A stretch of 64,000 nt of DNA, taken from JASHVB01 sp963780805. GTDB lineage: Bacteria; Pseudomonadota; Alphaproteobacteria; Acetobacterales; Acetobacteraceae. This document shows, in pieces, positions 26,121 to 36,300 of this stretch. The notes beneath the pieces were generated by a model. That model saw only the letters and a program-made list of their open reading frames with translations, ran no database searches and was not told the origin of the DNA. The translations under genes and the position numbers were made by a program. The stretch is from positions 992,001 through 1,056,000 of the forward strand of contig CAWADP010000009.1 of the NCBI GenBank assembly GCA_963780805.1, given 5' to 3'. Position 1 is the first letter of the stretch. Every line of letters starts with the position of its first letter.

Positions 26121-26303
26121 GAACTCGGCAAATATTTTATCGGATATGCAAGAGACCCTTGGGTGATCGAAAAGATGCCCAGCGACATGTTTATCGGAGT
26201 GCCTGAAGGCCAGTGTGATCGCATACTGGACTTCTCAACCGCGCGCACGGGAACCACGTTCTTTGTACCGTCGAACACAATTCTCGAGAATCTCGGGGGC
26301 TAA
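26121..26303 (+). pseudogene. C-terminal remnant of a Dyp-type heme peroxidase
   Basis: About 60 codons ending in TAA at 26301 read GKYFIGYARDPWVIEKM, then FIGVPEG, DRILDFSTA and TTFFVPSNTILENL. This matches the extreme C terminus of Dyp-type peroxidases (FIGYAR, DRILDFSTAxTGTxFFVPS). There is no start codon and no upstream part: the preceding sequence is the end of xfp. The catalytic domain is gone, so this is a scar of a deleted gene. Confidence 0.6.
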
Positions 26304-26801
26304 GCCCCACGCACAACCGGCCGCAGCCTAGTACGAGCCCGCATAAAGATTGACATTCGGCCAGCGCCCGCTGCCCCCGTTTCATGCCCGGGCTTGGCCC
26401 AGGCACCCATGTCTTTGCTGAGCTGCAGCAAGCCGTGGGTGGTCGGTCCCCCGCCTTCGCAGGGGCAGGCTTTCGCCGGCCATGACACAGGGCGTGCCAC
26501 AGGGGGTGCACGTCCCGCCGGAGAGTCATCCATCTGGCGAGCTGGTACAACTGCGCAAAGCGGGTGCGGCTCGCGAGGATCCCGTCGTCTCACAAAGCTT
26601 CAGGCAAATGCAGGAAGATACACAAAGCATGCCTTGACGGTCCATCCGTCGGAGCGTTGGCGGGCGGATGGGTCCGCGCCCTTTGTGAGTCTTGAATCGC
26701 GTCCCTTCCCTTTGTGAGAAAAGTGCAACCGCCAACCGCAGCGATTCTGCGAGCATAGGCGAACTCGCGACCTCTCCGGTCAGGCCGCACCTGCCCGACG
26801 C
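26304..26801. repeat. Gene-free stretch with dispersed palindromic repeats
   Basis: Two repeat-like units lie at about 26378-26405 (TCATGCCCGGGCTTGGCCCAGG) and 26440-26492 (CCCCCGCCTTCGCAGGGGCA... ending GGCCATGACAC). Both have the shape of repeats found at 4981 and 14016. No coding sequence was recognised in the rest. Confidence 0.45.
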
Positions 26802-28331
26802 TTACCCGGCATTATTTCCCCCGCCCTTCCCTGCGGCAAACCGTACCGCCTCCTCCGCCGCGCGGAACAGGGCCCGTGCCTTCTGGCGGCATTCCTCATG
26901 CTCGGCTTCCGGCTGGGAATCAGCAACGATCCCGGCGCCGGCCTGCACGTACATAACCCCGTCCTTCACCAGCGCGGTGCGTAGCCCGATGCAGGTGTCC
27001 ATCGTGCCGTTTGCCGCGAAGTAGCCGATACAGCCGGCGTAGATGTTGCGGCGGGTGGGTTCCAGTTCCTCGATGATCTCCATCGCGCGCACCTTCGGTG
27101 CCCCCGAAAGCGTGCCGGCCGGAAAGCCCGCGATCAACGCGTCCAGCGCACCCAGTCCGTCGCGCAGCTTTCCCTCCACGTTGGACGAGATGTGCATCAC
27201 GTGGCTGAACCGTTCGATGACGAAGCTCTCGGTCACCTTCACCGACCCGACCTCGGCAACGCGGCCCACGTCGTTGCGCCCCAGGTCGAGCAACATCAGG
27301 TGCTCGGCCCGTTCCTTTGGATCCGACAGCAGTTCGGCTTCCAGCGCCTGGTCTTCGTCGTAGGTGGCGCCGCGCCGCCGAGTCCCCGCTAGCGGCCGGA
27401 TCGTCACTGTGCCGTCACGCAGCCGCACCAGCACTTCGGGCGACGACCCCACCACGGCGAAGCCGCCGAAATCCAAAAAGAACAGGAACGGCGCGGGATT
27501 GATCCGCCGCAGTGCGCGATACAGCGCGAAGGGCGGCAGCGCGAACGGCGCGGAGAACCGCTGGGCAAGCACGATCTGAAAAGCGTCGCCGGCGGCGATG
27601 TACTCCTTGCAGCGCTCCACCCCCGCCTTGAATTCTTCCTTGCTCAGCGTGGAGGCGGGCGTCGGCATGTCCGGCAGCATCACCGGAGGCGCGGGATGCG
27701 GCAGCGGGCGTTCCAGCGCGGCCTCGGCGGACGTCAGGCGGGCCTGCGCGGCTTCCCAGGCGGCCTCGGCGGCGATGTCGGCCTGCGGATAGATCGGCGC
27801 CGCCAGGGTCAGCTCGTCGTTGATGTTGTCGAAGATAGCGAACAGGGTGGGGCGCAGCAGCAGAGCGTCGGGAACGCCGATCTCGTCGCGGTTCTTGGCC
27901 GGCAGGTTCTCCATCAGCCTGACCATGTCGTAGCCGAGATAGCCGACCAGCCCGCCGGCCATCGGCGGCAGGCTGGGGGGCAGTTCCAGGCGGGTCTCGG
28001 CGATCAATGCACGCAGGCTTTCCAGCGCCGGTCGCGGATCGGCGACGAAGGCGTGCGGGGCGGAGAGGGCGTAGCGGTTCACCTCGGCACGGCCGTCGCG
28101 GCAGCGCCAGACGAGGTCCGGCTGCATACCGATGATCGAATACCGGCCGCGCGCGGCGCCGCCTTCCACGCTCTCCAGCAGGAAGGAATTGGGATGCCCG
28201 TGTGCCAGCTTCAGGAACGCGGCGACCGGTGTTTCCAGGTCCGCCACGCCACGCCACCACACCAGGCTGCCGCGTCCGGCGTCATAGGCGGAACGAAAGG
28301 CGGCGAAACCGGGTGGGAGGGTGACGTTCAT
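26802..28331 (-). CDS. trpE: Anthranilate synthase component I
   Basis: The 509-residue chorismate-using enzyme makes anthranilate with its glutaminase partner TrpG in tryptophan synthesis. Visible are LLESVEGG, the N-terminal feedback-site region, and the chorismate-binding domain with AGDAFQIVLAQRF, IRPLAGTRRRG, LLDLGRNDVGRV, TLSGAPKVRAMEII and QAGAGIVADSQPE. GGAAAAGGA lies before the ATG at 28331. It lies 27 bases downstream of ppiD on the same strand, an arrangement common in alphaproteobacteria, where trpG usually follows. Here no trpG is seen next to it. No attenuator-like leader peptide was recognised. Confidence 0.97.
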   Translation of the reverse strand: MNVTLPPGFAAFRSAYDAGRGSLVWWRGVADLETPVAAFLKLAHGHPNSFLLESVEGGAARGRYSIIGMQPDLVWRCRDGRAEVNRYALSAPHAFVADPRPALESLRALIAETRLELPPSLPPMAGGLVGYLGYDMVRLMENLPAKNRDEIGVPDALLLRPTLFAIFDNINDELTLAAPIYPQADIAAEAAWEAAQARLTSAEAALERPLPHPAPPVMLPDMPTPASTLSKEEFKAGVERCKEYIAAGDAFQIVLAQRFSAPFALPPFALYRALRRINPAPFLFFLDFGGFAVVGSSPEVLVRLRDGTVTIRPLAGTRRRGATYDEDQALEAELLSDPKERAEHLMLLDLGRNDVGRVAEVGSVKVTESFVIERFSHVMHISSNVEGKLRDGLGALDALIAGFPAGTLSGAPKVRAMEIIEELEPTRRNIYAGCIGYFAANGTMDTCIGLRTALVKDGVMYVQAGAGIVADSQPEAEHEECRQKARALFRAAEEAVRFAAGKGGGNNAG

Positions 28332-28358
28332 GGGTCCTTTTCCTGATAGGCTATGCGG

Positions 28359-30264
28359 TTACGGCTGCACGATGCTGTCGTAGTTCTCCTTGTTGATACG
28401 CGGATTGGCACGGTCGCGCACGGCCTGTGCGAAAATCGTCGCCATGTCGTTGCCGACCGAGTTGCTGATCACCCCACGCAACTGCTGGAACCCGCCCGGA
28501 TCGGAGGCCGCCTGCGGCACGTCGATCTTCGCCGGCACGGCGACAACGAACGTGGTGTTCGTCGCCACCATCGTGGGCTCGCCCGGTTTCAACATGAACA
28601 ACACGTTGGCCAAAGCGGGCGGCATTTCCTCGGCGGCGGAATCGCGCATCGCGGGCGGAGTATGACTCACCGGCACGCCCGCCACCGCCGCGGCGTCGGC
28701 CAGCGACTGCCCGCCCTTCACCGCCATCAGTAGCTTGCTCGCCTTCACCTCCGCCGCACGACGCTTCTGATCCGCGGTCCAGTCGGCTTCCACCTGCTGC
28801 TTCACCTCGTCATACGGCTTCACCGCCGGCGGGATGACATCCTCCACGTTGAGCGCGTAATAGGCCGATCCGCCCGCCGACGGCGTTTGCACCTCGGTCA
28901 ACTGCGGCAGCTCGCCCTTCTGCGTCTTGAAGGCGGCGGTGACGATCGCACTGCGCAGCGCCGGCGGGCCGGGAATGGGTGCGGGCGTCCCGGCGCTGGT
29001 GTCGCCCTGCGCATCCATCGTGCCCTCGACACCGACCAGTCCCTGGTCGCCCGGCAACTGATCGAACGGCGTGCCGTTGCCCAGCAGGTTGTCGATCTTG
29101 TTAGCGCGTTCATACATCAGGTCGGTGGCTTTCTCTGCGAGCACCCGGTTGCGCAGGTCGCCCTCCACCTGCTCGAAGCTTTTGGCACTGCCGGGCGTCG
29201 CCTTGGTGACCTGCATCACGTACCACCCAAGCGCGCCCTTCACCGGAGCCGACACCGCATCCGGCGCCGCGGCGAACACGGCCTTCGCCAGCGCGGCATC
29301 GGGAAACTCCGGCTGCGTCGCATCGTTCAGCGCCACTGCCGAGGCACCACTCTTCTGCGCCGCCGCCTGCATCGCCGTCCAGTCTGCCCCGCCCTTCCAC
29401 TGCGCCGCCAGTGCCTGCGCCTTGGCTTCGTCCGGTGCCGTGATCACCTCCGCCGAGCGCTTCGCCGGCGCTACGAATTCCTGCATACGCTGCGCATAGG
29501 CGTCGTGCAGCTCCTTGTCGGTGATCGGAATCTCCTTCTCCAAAGTCTGCGGTGACAGGATGATCGCCTTGACGCGGCGCATTTCGCGAGAGCTGTAGTC
29601 GAACGGATGGTTTTCGTACCAGCGCTGCAGGTCCACCGGGGTGGGCGCCGGGGCGGTTTCCGCATCGAACGGAAATTCCACCATGTCGGCCGAACGCTTT
29701 TCGAATCGCTCCTGGAACAGGGGAACTGCTTCCGCCTGCGGGGCGGCGGCGCCGATGCCGACCGCCTCCAGCACCTGACGCTGCGCCAGGTCGCCGTGCA
29801 TCATCTGAACGAAGCTTTGCTCGTTCAGGCCGTTGTTCTGCAGCACGGCCTGGAAGAGCTGGCTGCTGAACCTGCCCTGCTTGTCGCGGAATGCAGGCAT
29901 GGCCAGGATCGTCTGCCGGATCGCCGCAGTCCGGCACCACCACGCGCAGGCGCTGCACTTCCTGTTGCAGCGCAGCTTGCTGGATCAGCCGCCGCAGCGT
30001 TGCGTCGCCGATACTGTTGCGCAGGCTGGCTGGCGCGTCCTGCCCGGGCGGCAGCTTGGCGGACGCCTGGGTCAACGCCCGCTGGTATTCCGCCTGGAAA
30101 AGCGCGCCTTCGATGGTCTGGCCGTCCACCTTCGCCACCCAGGTCGGGCTGCCGACCATGCGTACCACGTCGCCGACGCCCCAAACGATGAAGGCGATCG
30201 CCATGATCAGGAACAAGCCTCGGACAACCCAGGTTTCGAGGTAGCGGCGGAAGGCGGTGATCAT
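28359..30264 (-). CDS. ppiD: Peptidylprolyl isomerase PpiD/SurA-like, inner-membrane anchored (one frameshift)
   Basis: The product, about 634 residues, begins with a single membrane helix (FLIMAIAFIVWGVGDVV, residues about 17-33), followed by a SurA_N-type chaperone domain, a parvulin-like region and a second SurA-like domain. It helps outer-membrane and periplasmic proteins fold. The N-terminal 100 residues and the rest are in different frames. One extra base at about 29929 (GACTGCGGCG on the coding strand) separates LRVVVPD from AAIRQTILAMPAFRDKQGRF. Protein similarity is continuous across the join, so a sequence error is likely. If the break were real, the cell would lack the anchor. It precedes trpE. 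Confidence 0.8.
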
Positions 30265-30720
30265 CGGAGCGATATCCGTTGGTGGGCGGGTTTCGGGACG
30301 TAGCACCTGGCTGCATGCCGGCGTCCCGCATTCCCTGTGCAGGCGCCGCCATAGACCGGCCGAGGGCAGAGTGCCAGTGATGGCGCGCAATGTTCCCGAG
30401 GGATCAGGAGCAACCGGCACGTCGCTGGGCCGCCGGCCCGGCCGTTTCCGTCCGAGTTGCCGCCCACCAGCCGGGGGGCGTTCCTGCCCCCACGAACCCG
30501 GACCGAGCGCAACGAAACGCCGCGAGCGCGATACCTTGCGAATGTACCTGGACGCAAGCGGCGCGCGATTCTGCTGCATTGCACAAACGCATCTTCGCTG
30601 CATTGCACAAAACATCCAGTCGCCAACTGCGATTAACGCGCGGCGCTGGATGTGCCACAGTGGCGGGTATTGGACGGCCACGGAAGCTGTCCTCACGCGT
30701 CAGGTGGAGGAAATTGTCAA
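30265..30720. promoter_or_regulatory. Divergent intergenic region with a 15-base direct repeat
   Basis: No gene fits. GCTGCATTGCACAAA occurs at 30573-30587 and 30597-30611, 24 bases apart, about 110-150 bases upstream of the reductase ATG. Each unit contains the dyad TGCATTGCA. This is a candidate regulator-binding pair between the divergent ppiD and reductase genes. Confidence 0.45.
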
Positions 30721-31788
30721 ATGGCGACTTACAATGTGCTGATCATGGGCGCGTCCTACGGGTCCTTGCTTGCCAGCAAGCTGCTGTTCGCGGGGCACCG
30801 CGTGAAGCTGGTCTGCCTGCCCGCCGAAGTGGAGGCCATCAACAGCGACGGCATCCGCGTGCGCCTGCCGGTGAAGGGCCGGCACGACCTGGTGGAGATC
30901 GATTCCCGCAAGCTGCCCGGGAAGCTCACCGCCGACGGTCCGTCCGCCGTTAACCCCGCGGAATACGACATGGTCGCGCTGGCGATGCAGGAGCCGCAAT
31001 ACCGCTCCCCCGGCGTTCGCGAGTTGCTCGACGCGGTGGCCAAAGCGCGGAAGCCGTGCATGTCCATCATGAACATGCCGCCTCTGCCCTATCTGAAGCG
31101 CATTTCCGGCCTGAACACCGACGCGCTGCGCGACTGCTTCACCGACGCCAGCGTGTGGGCGAATTTCGAACCCGGGCTGGTGACGCTGTGCAGCCCGGAC
31201 CCGCAGGCGTTCCGCCCGCCGGAGGAAAAGATCAACGTGCTGCAGGTCACGCTGCCGACCAACTTCAAGGCCGCGAAGTTCGAATCCGACAAGCACACCG
31301 CGATCCTGCGACAGTTCCAATCCGAGATCGAGGCGATCCGCTTCGATGTGGGCGACGCGAAGATCGACCTGCCGGTGAAGCTGAAGGTGCACGATTCGAT
31401 CTTCGTGCCGCTGGCCAAGTGGGCGATGCTGATCACCGGCAATTACCGTTGCGTGCAGAAGGACGCGGCGAGGTCGATCAAGGAGGCGGTGCATTCGGAT
31501 CCGGAGACCTCGCGGCGGGTCTATAGCGCGGTGCGGGAGCTGTGCATCTCGCTGGGCGCCGCGCCGGACGACCTGGTGCCATTCGAGAAATACGCCGCCG
31601 CGGCGATGACGCTGGTGCGGCCGTCCTCGGCGGCGCGGGCCTTGTTTGCCGGGGCACCGAATATCGAGCGCGTGGACCGGCTGGTGCAGCGGGTCGCGGC
31701 ACAGAAGGGCATGCGCGTGCCGGAGCTGGAGGACACCGTCGCGCTGGTGGATGCGCGGCTGGAGATGAACCGGAAGGCGGCGGCGTAG
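30721..31788 (+). CDS. Ketopantoate reductase-like NAD(P)-dependent oxidoreductase
   Basis: The 355-residue protein begins with a Rossmann-type dinucleotide site (VLIMGASYGSLLASKLLFAGH, residues about 5-25, abbreviated form of GxGxxG) and has the ApbA/PanE architecture: N-terminal NADP domain and C-terminal helical domain. It is longer and more divergent than true PanE (about 300 residues), so the substrate is uncertain. GGTGGAGG lies before the ATG at 30721. The last 66 bases, encoding ELEDTVALVDARLEMNRKAAA and the stop, recur almost exactly at 33696-33761 at the end of the next gene. Confidence 0.7.
   Translation: MATYNVLIMGASYGSLLASKLLFAGHRVKLVCLPAEVEAINSDGIRVRLPVKGRHDLVEIDSRKLPGKLTADGPSAVNPAEYDMVALAMQEPQYRSPGVRELLDAVAKARKPCMSIMNMPPLPYLKRISGLNTDALRDCFTDASVWANFEPGLVTLCSPDPQAFRPPEEKINVLQVTLPTNFKAAKFESDKHTAILRQFQSEIEAIRFDVGDAKIDLPVKLKVHDSIFVPLAKWAMLITGNYRCVQKDAARSIKEAVHSDPETSRRVYSAVRELCISLGAAPDDLVPFEKYAAAAMTLVRPSSAARALFAGAPNIERVDRLVQRVAAQKGMRVPELEDTVALVDARLEMNRKAAA
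31723..31788 (+). repeat. 66-base direct repeat, copy 1 (3' end of reductase gene)
   Basis: From GAGCTGGAGG to the TAG stop. Copy 2 at 33696-33761 differs at only about three positions (Asp to Glu codon, one silent change, TAG to TAA). The copies are 1973 bases apart. Confidence 0.85.
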
Positions 31789-31979
31789 GGGTAGGGGGCG
31801 CCCGCCAGGTTGCATTCTGCTACCACGTCTGTCGATGCCCTGACCACCCGTGCCGGCAAGGCACGCCTTGTCGGCCGCGCCGGCTGCGGCTAATCACGCG
31901 CCATGCGTGGAATTTGGCGCGTCCATCCCGCCGTCGACTCGCGGAGGCGTGTGCGTGCGGCTGTGCCTGACAGCCAGCC

Positions 31980-33761
31980 ATGCCGCCGCGCATCATGACG
32001 GCCTCGCGTTGTCCTCGGCTGCGAACCGGCAATACGGGATTTGATACCTTGCTCAACCGGACAATCGGCAAACCCTCGGAAACGAGTGTTGTGGCGCGGC
32101 GATCCGACGCGCTTTCGGACAGCAGCGAAGCGGGCAGCTATGCGTTGGCATGGTTGACCTGCCAGGTCCGAAACTTCAATCGCGCATGCGAACTGAGTAC
32201 GCCGCTCGTTGTCATCGCATCGTTTGGCATCGTTGGACTGCTGCTGGCCAGCCACCTGTCATTGAGCGAGGACGGCGACGGCCTGCTGGCGACGGTCATG
32301 TCGCTGCAGAAAGTTCACCGTGGTACTTTTGGGGACAGGACCGGTTAGGCAACCTGCTGCCGGCACTCACCATGTGGATTTATAACCCGACCGACAACGC
32401 CTACGCGCAAATCGCACTGCGGCTTGGCTTCGGGGTGTTGGCTCCTGTCTTTTTTTGCTCTCTGGTCTTCCCCCGCGCCATCGACAGTTGGCGCGCGGCG
32501 CTCGTGACCCAACTGCTTTTGGTTCTGGGGATCAAACCTACCCTCGCCTGGGAGGCGTACGTCGAAGCCTTACCATACGGAACCGCGCTGGCATGTGCCG
32601 GCTTTGCGACACTTGCGCTGCGAGCCGCTTGGACGATGCGCCGCAGGGCACGATGGTTGCTTTATATATTTGGTGTCACGGTCCTGACGGCTGCCTATGT
32701 CACGGATGTTGGCCTGCTACTGTTCGCGGTTCCGCCCATAGGCCTGCTCGCGCTTGTTCTGCGTTCTGTTTTCCTGCAAAGACTGCTGATTGTACACCTG
32801 TTGGTTGCCGCAGTTGGCTTCATTCTGCCGAAGGTTGTCTTCTTCGGAACCCCAACACCGCTGGGACTGGCATTCACTTGGCCAAACGAGCTGCATTTTC
32901 TACGGTCTGTGACCGCCGATATGGGTTGGCCGTTCGTCTGCGCCATGGCACTGCCTGTATTGCTGTCGCTGGGCCTGGTGAAATGGCAACGCTTCAGGCA
33001 TGGAAGAAGGACGCTGATTGCTACGTTAGCCGCGATGCTGACTGTCGGACCTAGTGTGCTTCCTCGTGGTCGCGTCCTCCCGTTGGGTGGACATGAACCA
33101 GTTCCTGCCACGCTACTTTATACCAGGGTACGTGCTGCTGATGTCGATGGCCGGCGTGTCATTGTTGTCTTGCTGCAAGTACGGCATACATAACCGTGCC
33201 CTGAGCGGCACAACCTTCATCTGCATTGCGATGGTGCTGCTGCTGACCGGAGCAGCCCGATTGACTGGGTGGAGTCGCGACACGCAGGGAATCATCGGGA
33301 ATCGCAAGGGCTCTGAGGCATGGGCTGTCGCAGGGCAGTATCTGGGGCAACACCTTGACGCGATTGCAGGCGACTATTGGGACGTCTGGCCGGCGGTATT
33401 CGCGACCCAGCAATACCGATACGAAGTCCGGGCGATGGATGGGAATGTGTTTGGGATCACCTACCGTGGCGAGGTCCTCCACCGCGAATTTGCCGCAAAC
33501 CTCGCCGCGAGGGGGGAACTACGGATCGGCTGCATAGACCTGACGGTCGATGCGTGCAGCCAGCTTGTTACGACAACTATGGGTATCTCTGGTCTGCAGG
33601 TCCGGGAATTCGGCCAGAGCGCCAGGCTGCCGGACAACCATCTGCTTATCTTTCTTAGCGTGAGGCCAGAAACAACGGCCGCGCGGACGGGGCCCGAGCT
33701 GGAGGAGACCGTTGCGCTGGTGGATGCGCGGCTGGAGATGAACCGGAAGGCGGCGGCGTAA
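31980..33761 (+). CDS. Polytopic membrane protein, possibly GT-C type glycosyltransferase (two frameshifts)
   Basis: Three frames join into a product of about 590 residues with many hydrophobic helices. The first part (LVVIASFGIVGLLLASHLSL, then SEDGDGLLATVMSLQKV) leads, after one missing base near 32320, into WYFWGQDRLGNLLPALTMWI and a long membrane region. One extra base near 33050 then leads to SSRWVDMNQFLPRYFIPGY and a soluble C-terminal domain. An acidic pair in the first outer loop and the domain plan suggest a GT-C transferase or related glycan protein, but I do not recognise the family firmly. Its last 22 residues are copied from the upstream reductase gene (66-base repeat), so its natural C terminus may be replaced. 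The start is uncertain (31980 or 31995). Confidence 0.55.
33696..33761 (+). repeat. 66-base direct repeat, copy 2 (end of membrane-protein gene)
   Basis: Near-identical to 31723-31788 and in frame with the membrane-protein gene. The preceding sequence (VRPETTAARTGP) is not shared, so the junction lies at about 33693. Confidence 0.85.
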
Positions 33762-33879
33762 GGAGCTATTGAAACGGCCTGCCTAACGGCTGGAGTCGCT
33801 CCTCCGTTGCGCAGATTACCACACCGAGAGGCACTGAGAGTAACCTACTTTGCCACGGAGGAAAACCGACGAGTGACGA

Positions 33880-33925
33880 GGCGGAGCCACCATTGCGGAC
33901 CGATCCGGGCCGATCTGGCTCCGCC
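33880..33925. terminator. Hairpin between convergent genes
   Basis: GGCGGAGCCA at 33880-33889 and TGGCTCCGCC at 33916-33925 form a perfect 10-base stem with a 26-base loop. It sits between the convergent membrane-protein and methyltransferase genes. It lacks a T-run, so its function is inferred. Confidence 0.45.
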
Positions 33926-33934
33926 GGAGCTAGT

Positions 33935-34843
33935 TCATGTGGCCCTCGCCAGTAATATGTGCCGCTGGTTCTCCAAGTGACCCCCCGCAGCGTACGATTT
34001 TATTATCCCGAAGCCAGATGACGTAACCCACTGCTCGAGGCAATCGACAGTAGGAACCCACCAGTTTGTGGGGTCTCCACAGAACTGTCTATCGTGATAG
34101 AATTTTGCAAAACAACCTTCCTGGTTCAGGATCGCGCCTTCGATTAGGTACCGTTCCATTGGTTTTCATTACCGAACGAATGCTGTCCAGCGCGCGAAGC
34201 GGGTCTCTTAGGTGGTAGTAGACTCCCGCAAAAATAACCACGTCAAAAGCAGTCTTCTGGATCTTAGAGAGATCGTAAACCGACAAGTTGGAGTAGTACT
34301 TTGCCTTGGATGACCTGAGCTTATGGGCTAAATGGAACGTTGGAAATTCGCTGTAGCTTCGAGCGGAGATAAGATCTGTGGCATAGATGGTTGAGGCTCC
34401 CTTTTCCTCAGCGTGGAAGCTGTAGAGCCCGTCCCAGCAGCCGATGTCAAGGACATTCTTATCACTAAAATCGAGGCCGGCAAGTAATATTTCAGGATTT
34501 GTGCCCCACAGACCAGGGCTGACCTGTCCGTTCCCAAGGTCGATAGAGTGGACCCACTGGCATAGCGGGACGAGCGATCGTAGAAATTCAGCATCAAAGC
34601 CATCAAATAACATACGATCCGGCTCCAAACCTGCGACCGGATCAATCTCGGGCCACACGCGATTCGGAAGCAAGTTTCTGGGCCGGTTGGCCATTTCCGT
34701 CGGCTGGCGATCACCCATTTCGGTGACTAGGCCTTGAAAGAATGGCAGCATCACCCGCCAAGCTATGGAGCGGGCCGGATTGGTGACCCAGGCCCTCCAG
34801 GGTACTGGATACGCCATACGCCCTGAATTCGATCAAGATCCAT
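33935..34843 (-). CDS. SAM-dependent methyltransferase of the glycan island (two frameshifts)
   Basis: The product, about 302 residues, is a class I methyltransferase with the SAM motif VLDIGCWDGLYSFHAEEKGA and later FDVVIFAGVYYHLRDPLRAL, resembling the CmoB-like/DUF1698 group. The C-terminal part (YLIEGAILNQEGCFAKFYHD, then PTNWWVPTVDCLEQW) is in another frame, joined by removing one base near 34151. At the 5' end the frame beginning ATG at 34843 (MDLDRIQGVWRIQYP) joins WRAWVTNPARS by adding one base near 34801. The N-terminal 35 residues resemble those of the FkbM-like protein at 36301-37677. GC is lower than in the rest of the window. It probably methylates a sugar or lipid-linked glycan. 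Confidence 0.65.
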
Positions 34844-35089
34844 GTGTGCTATGCCCCACGTGCCATCAAAAAATTCCAGCGCGAGTAGTATGCCTCACTA
34901 TAGGACACCAGGGAAGACGCACCGGGCACATGAGGATGGCGGCCGGACGGCGCCGCATAAGATCAGTCTGCGGCGCTTCTCCCTTTGCGTGCCCCAACAT
35001 CTCAGCGCAAAGACAGCGTCGCGCCCCGCTTTGCAACATCCGGTTTCCACGCTCAAATGTGCAATCTCGCAGGTCGGACAGCATCTTGC
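34844..35089. other. Gene-free stretch between methyltransferase and glycosyltransferase
   Basis: I see no coding similarity and no clear signal here. Base composition returns towards the window average after about 34900. Confidence 0.35.
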
Positions 35090-36299
35090 CTAGGTTGTAA
35101 CAAGTGGATTTGCGGCGAGAGCTTCCAGGGCGTGGACCATCGGCTTAAGGCACTCGGTCCACAGTAAACCTTCCATGATTTCCGGTGCCCGAGGCACAGA
35201 TGAGATGCCACCAGTGAGGAAACCGTCCACGGTGTCCCAAAACAGATCGGGATCGTCGTGGATAGTGACGCCAGGCACGTCTCGGAAACCTTCAAACCCA
35301 TCGAAAGCTCGGTTTGTTGCGACAATCGGGCGTCCGCTGGCCAAGGCTTCAGCGGTCTTGAGGTTGGAGCCGCCACTGAGTGTCTTTGGCAGGATGATCA
35401 CTCCAGCGTTGGCGTAAAGGGCAGCTAGCAGACGGTGATCGACCCAGCCAATGAACCTCCCCCGCTCCAGTACCCGCTTGGCTTTTTGAAAGTTGGCCGC
35501 GCCGCGCACCAGGCTACCGACGCGGCCACAAATCAGAATCTCACCATGACGAAGTGGATGACCTCTGGCTGCCGCAGCCATGTCTACCAATCCATGCGCG
35601 TTTGGCGGATGAGCACTGCTGACGAACAGCGCATATGGGATACGGGAGATTATATATGCACTGACGGGTACGGAGTCGGCGCGCGGCAGGGCGCGAACGC
35701 CGTTCGCGGCCACACACACTTGCCGTGCACCGAGAGCGCGGAATTCCTGAGCATCGCTTTCCGACACAGCGATGATCAAGTCGCAGCATGCGGCAATCTC
35801 CTGCTCCAGCATTGCGATATCGCGCAGGGTTGTGGCAGTCACCGGTGCACCCGGAACGCTGCGATGCTGCCATGCCGCCGTCTCGAAGTTATAGGATGAG
35901 TGGATGATCGCGACGCGATTAAGGAAGCCTTCTGCGCGCAGGCGGCGAACCAACGGCCAGAGAGCCGGTCTTCGAACTGCAAGACGTCGGGTTGGGCATC
36001 GCGAACGGCGGCAACGAAAGCCAAAAAGCTGTCCGGCGCCGCCGCCACGGCAAACCAGAACGCCATGTCCGATCTGCCCTCAGTGGCCGATATATTCTGC
36101 ATGATCTTGATGACGCCGGTGCTGACCGGTACGTCTTCGGGCCACGTTTCCCCTGGTAACACCCGTGCGGCATCGTAGATGCCCGACTATATACGTTGTG
36201 GCCAGCTTCTCGATACGCCTGCACCACGGCAGCGGCGCGGAGCTGCCCGCCGTTCCGTGGTACCCGGAAAGGCCAGGGGGTAAGTATCAGGATTCGCAT
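35090..36299 (-). CDS. Glycosyltransferase, GT4-like (two frameshifts)
   Basis: The product, about 403 residues, starts MRILILTPWPFRVPRNGGQLRA (first 20 residues typical of GT-B transferases). Two frame changes, each mended by adding one base near 36180 and near 35955, lead through PETWPEDVP, AVRDAQPDVLQFED and RRLRAEGFLNRVAIIHSSYN to the C-terminal nucleotide-sugar domain. That domain shows CDLIIAVSESDAQEFR, RFIGWVDHRLLAALYANAG and SGGSNLKTAEALASGRPIVAT, where the usual E-x7-E pattern is partly kept. It would move a sugar from a nucleotide donor to a growing glycan. It is part of a same-strand run of glycan genes from 33.9 to 43.8 kb. Confidence 0.7.
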
Positions 36300-36300
36300 A

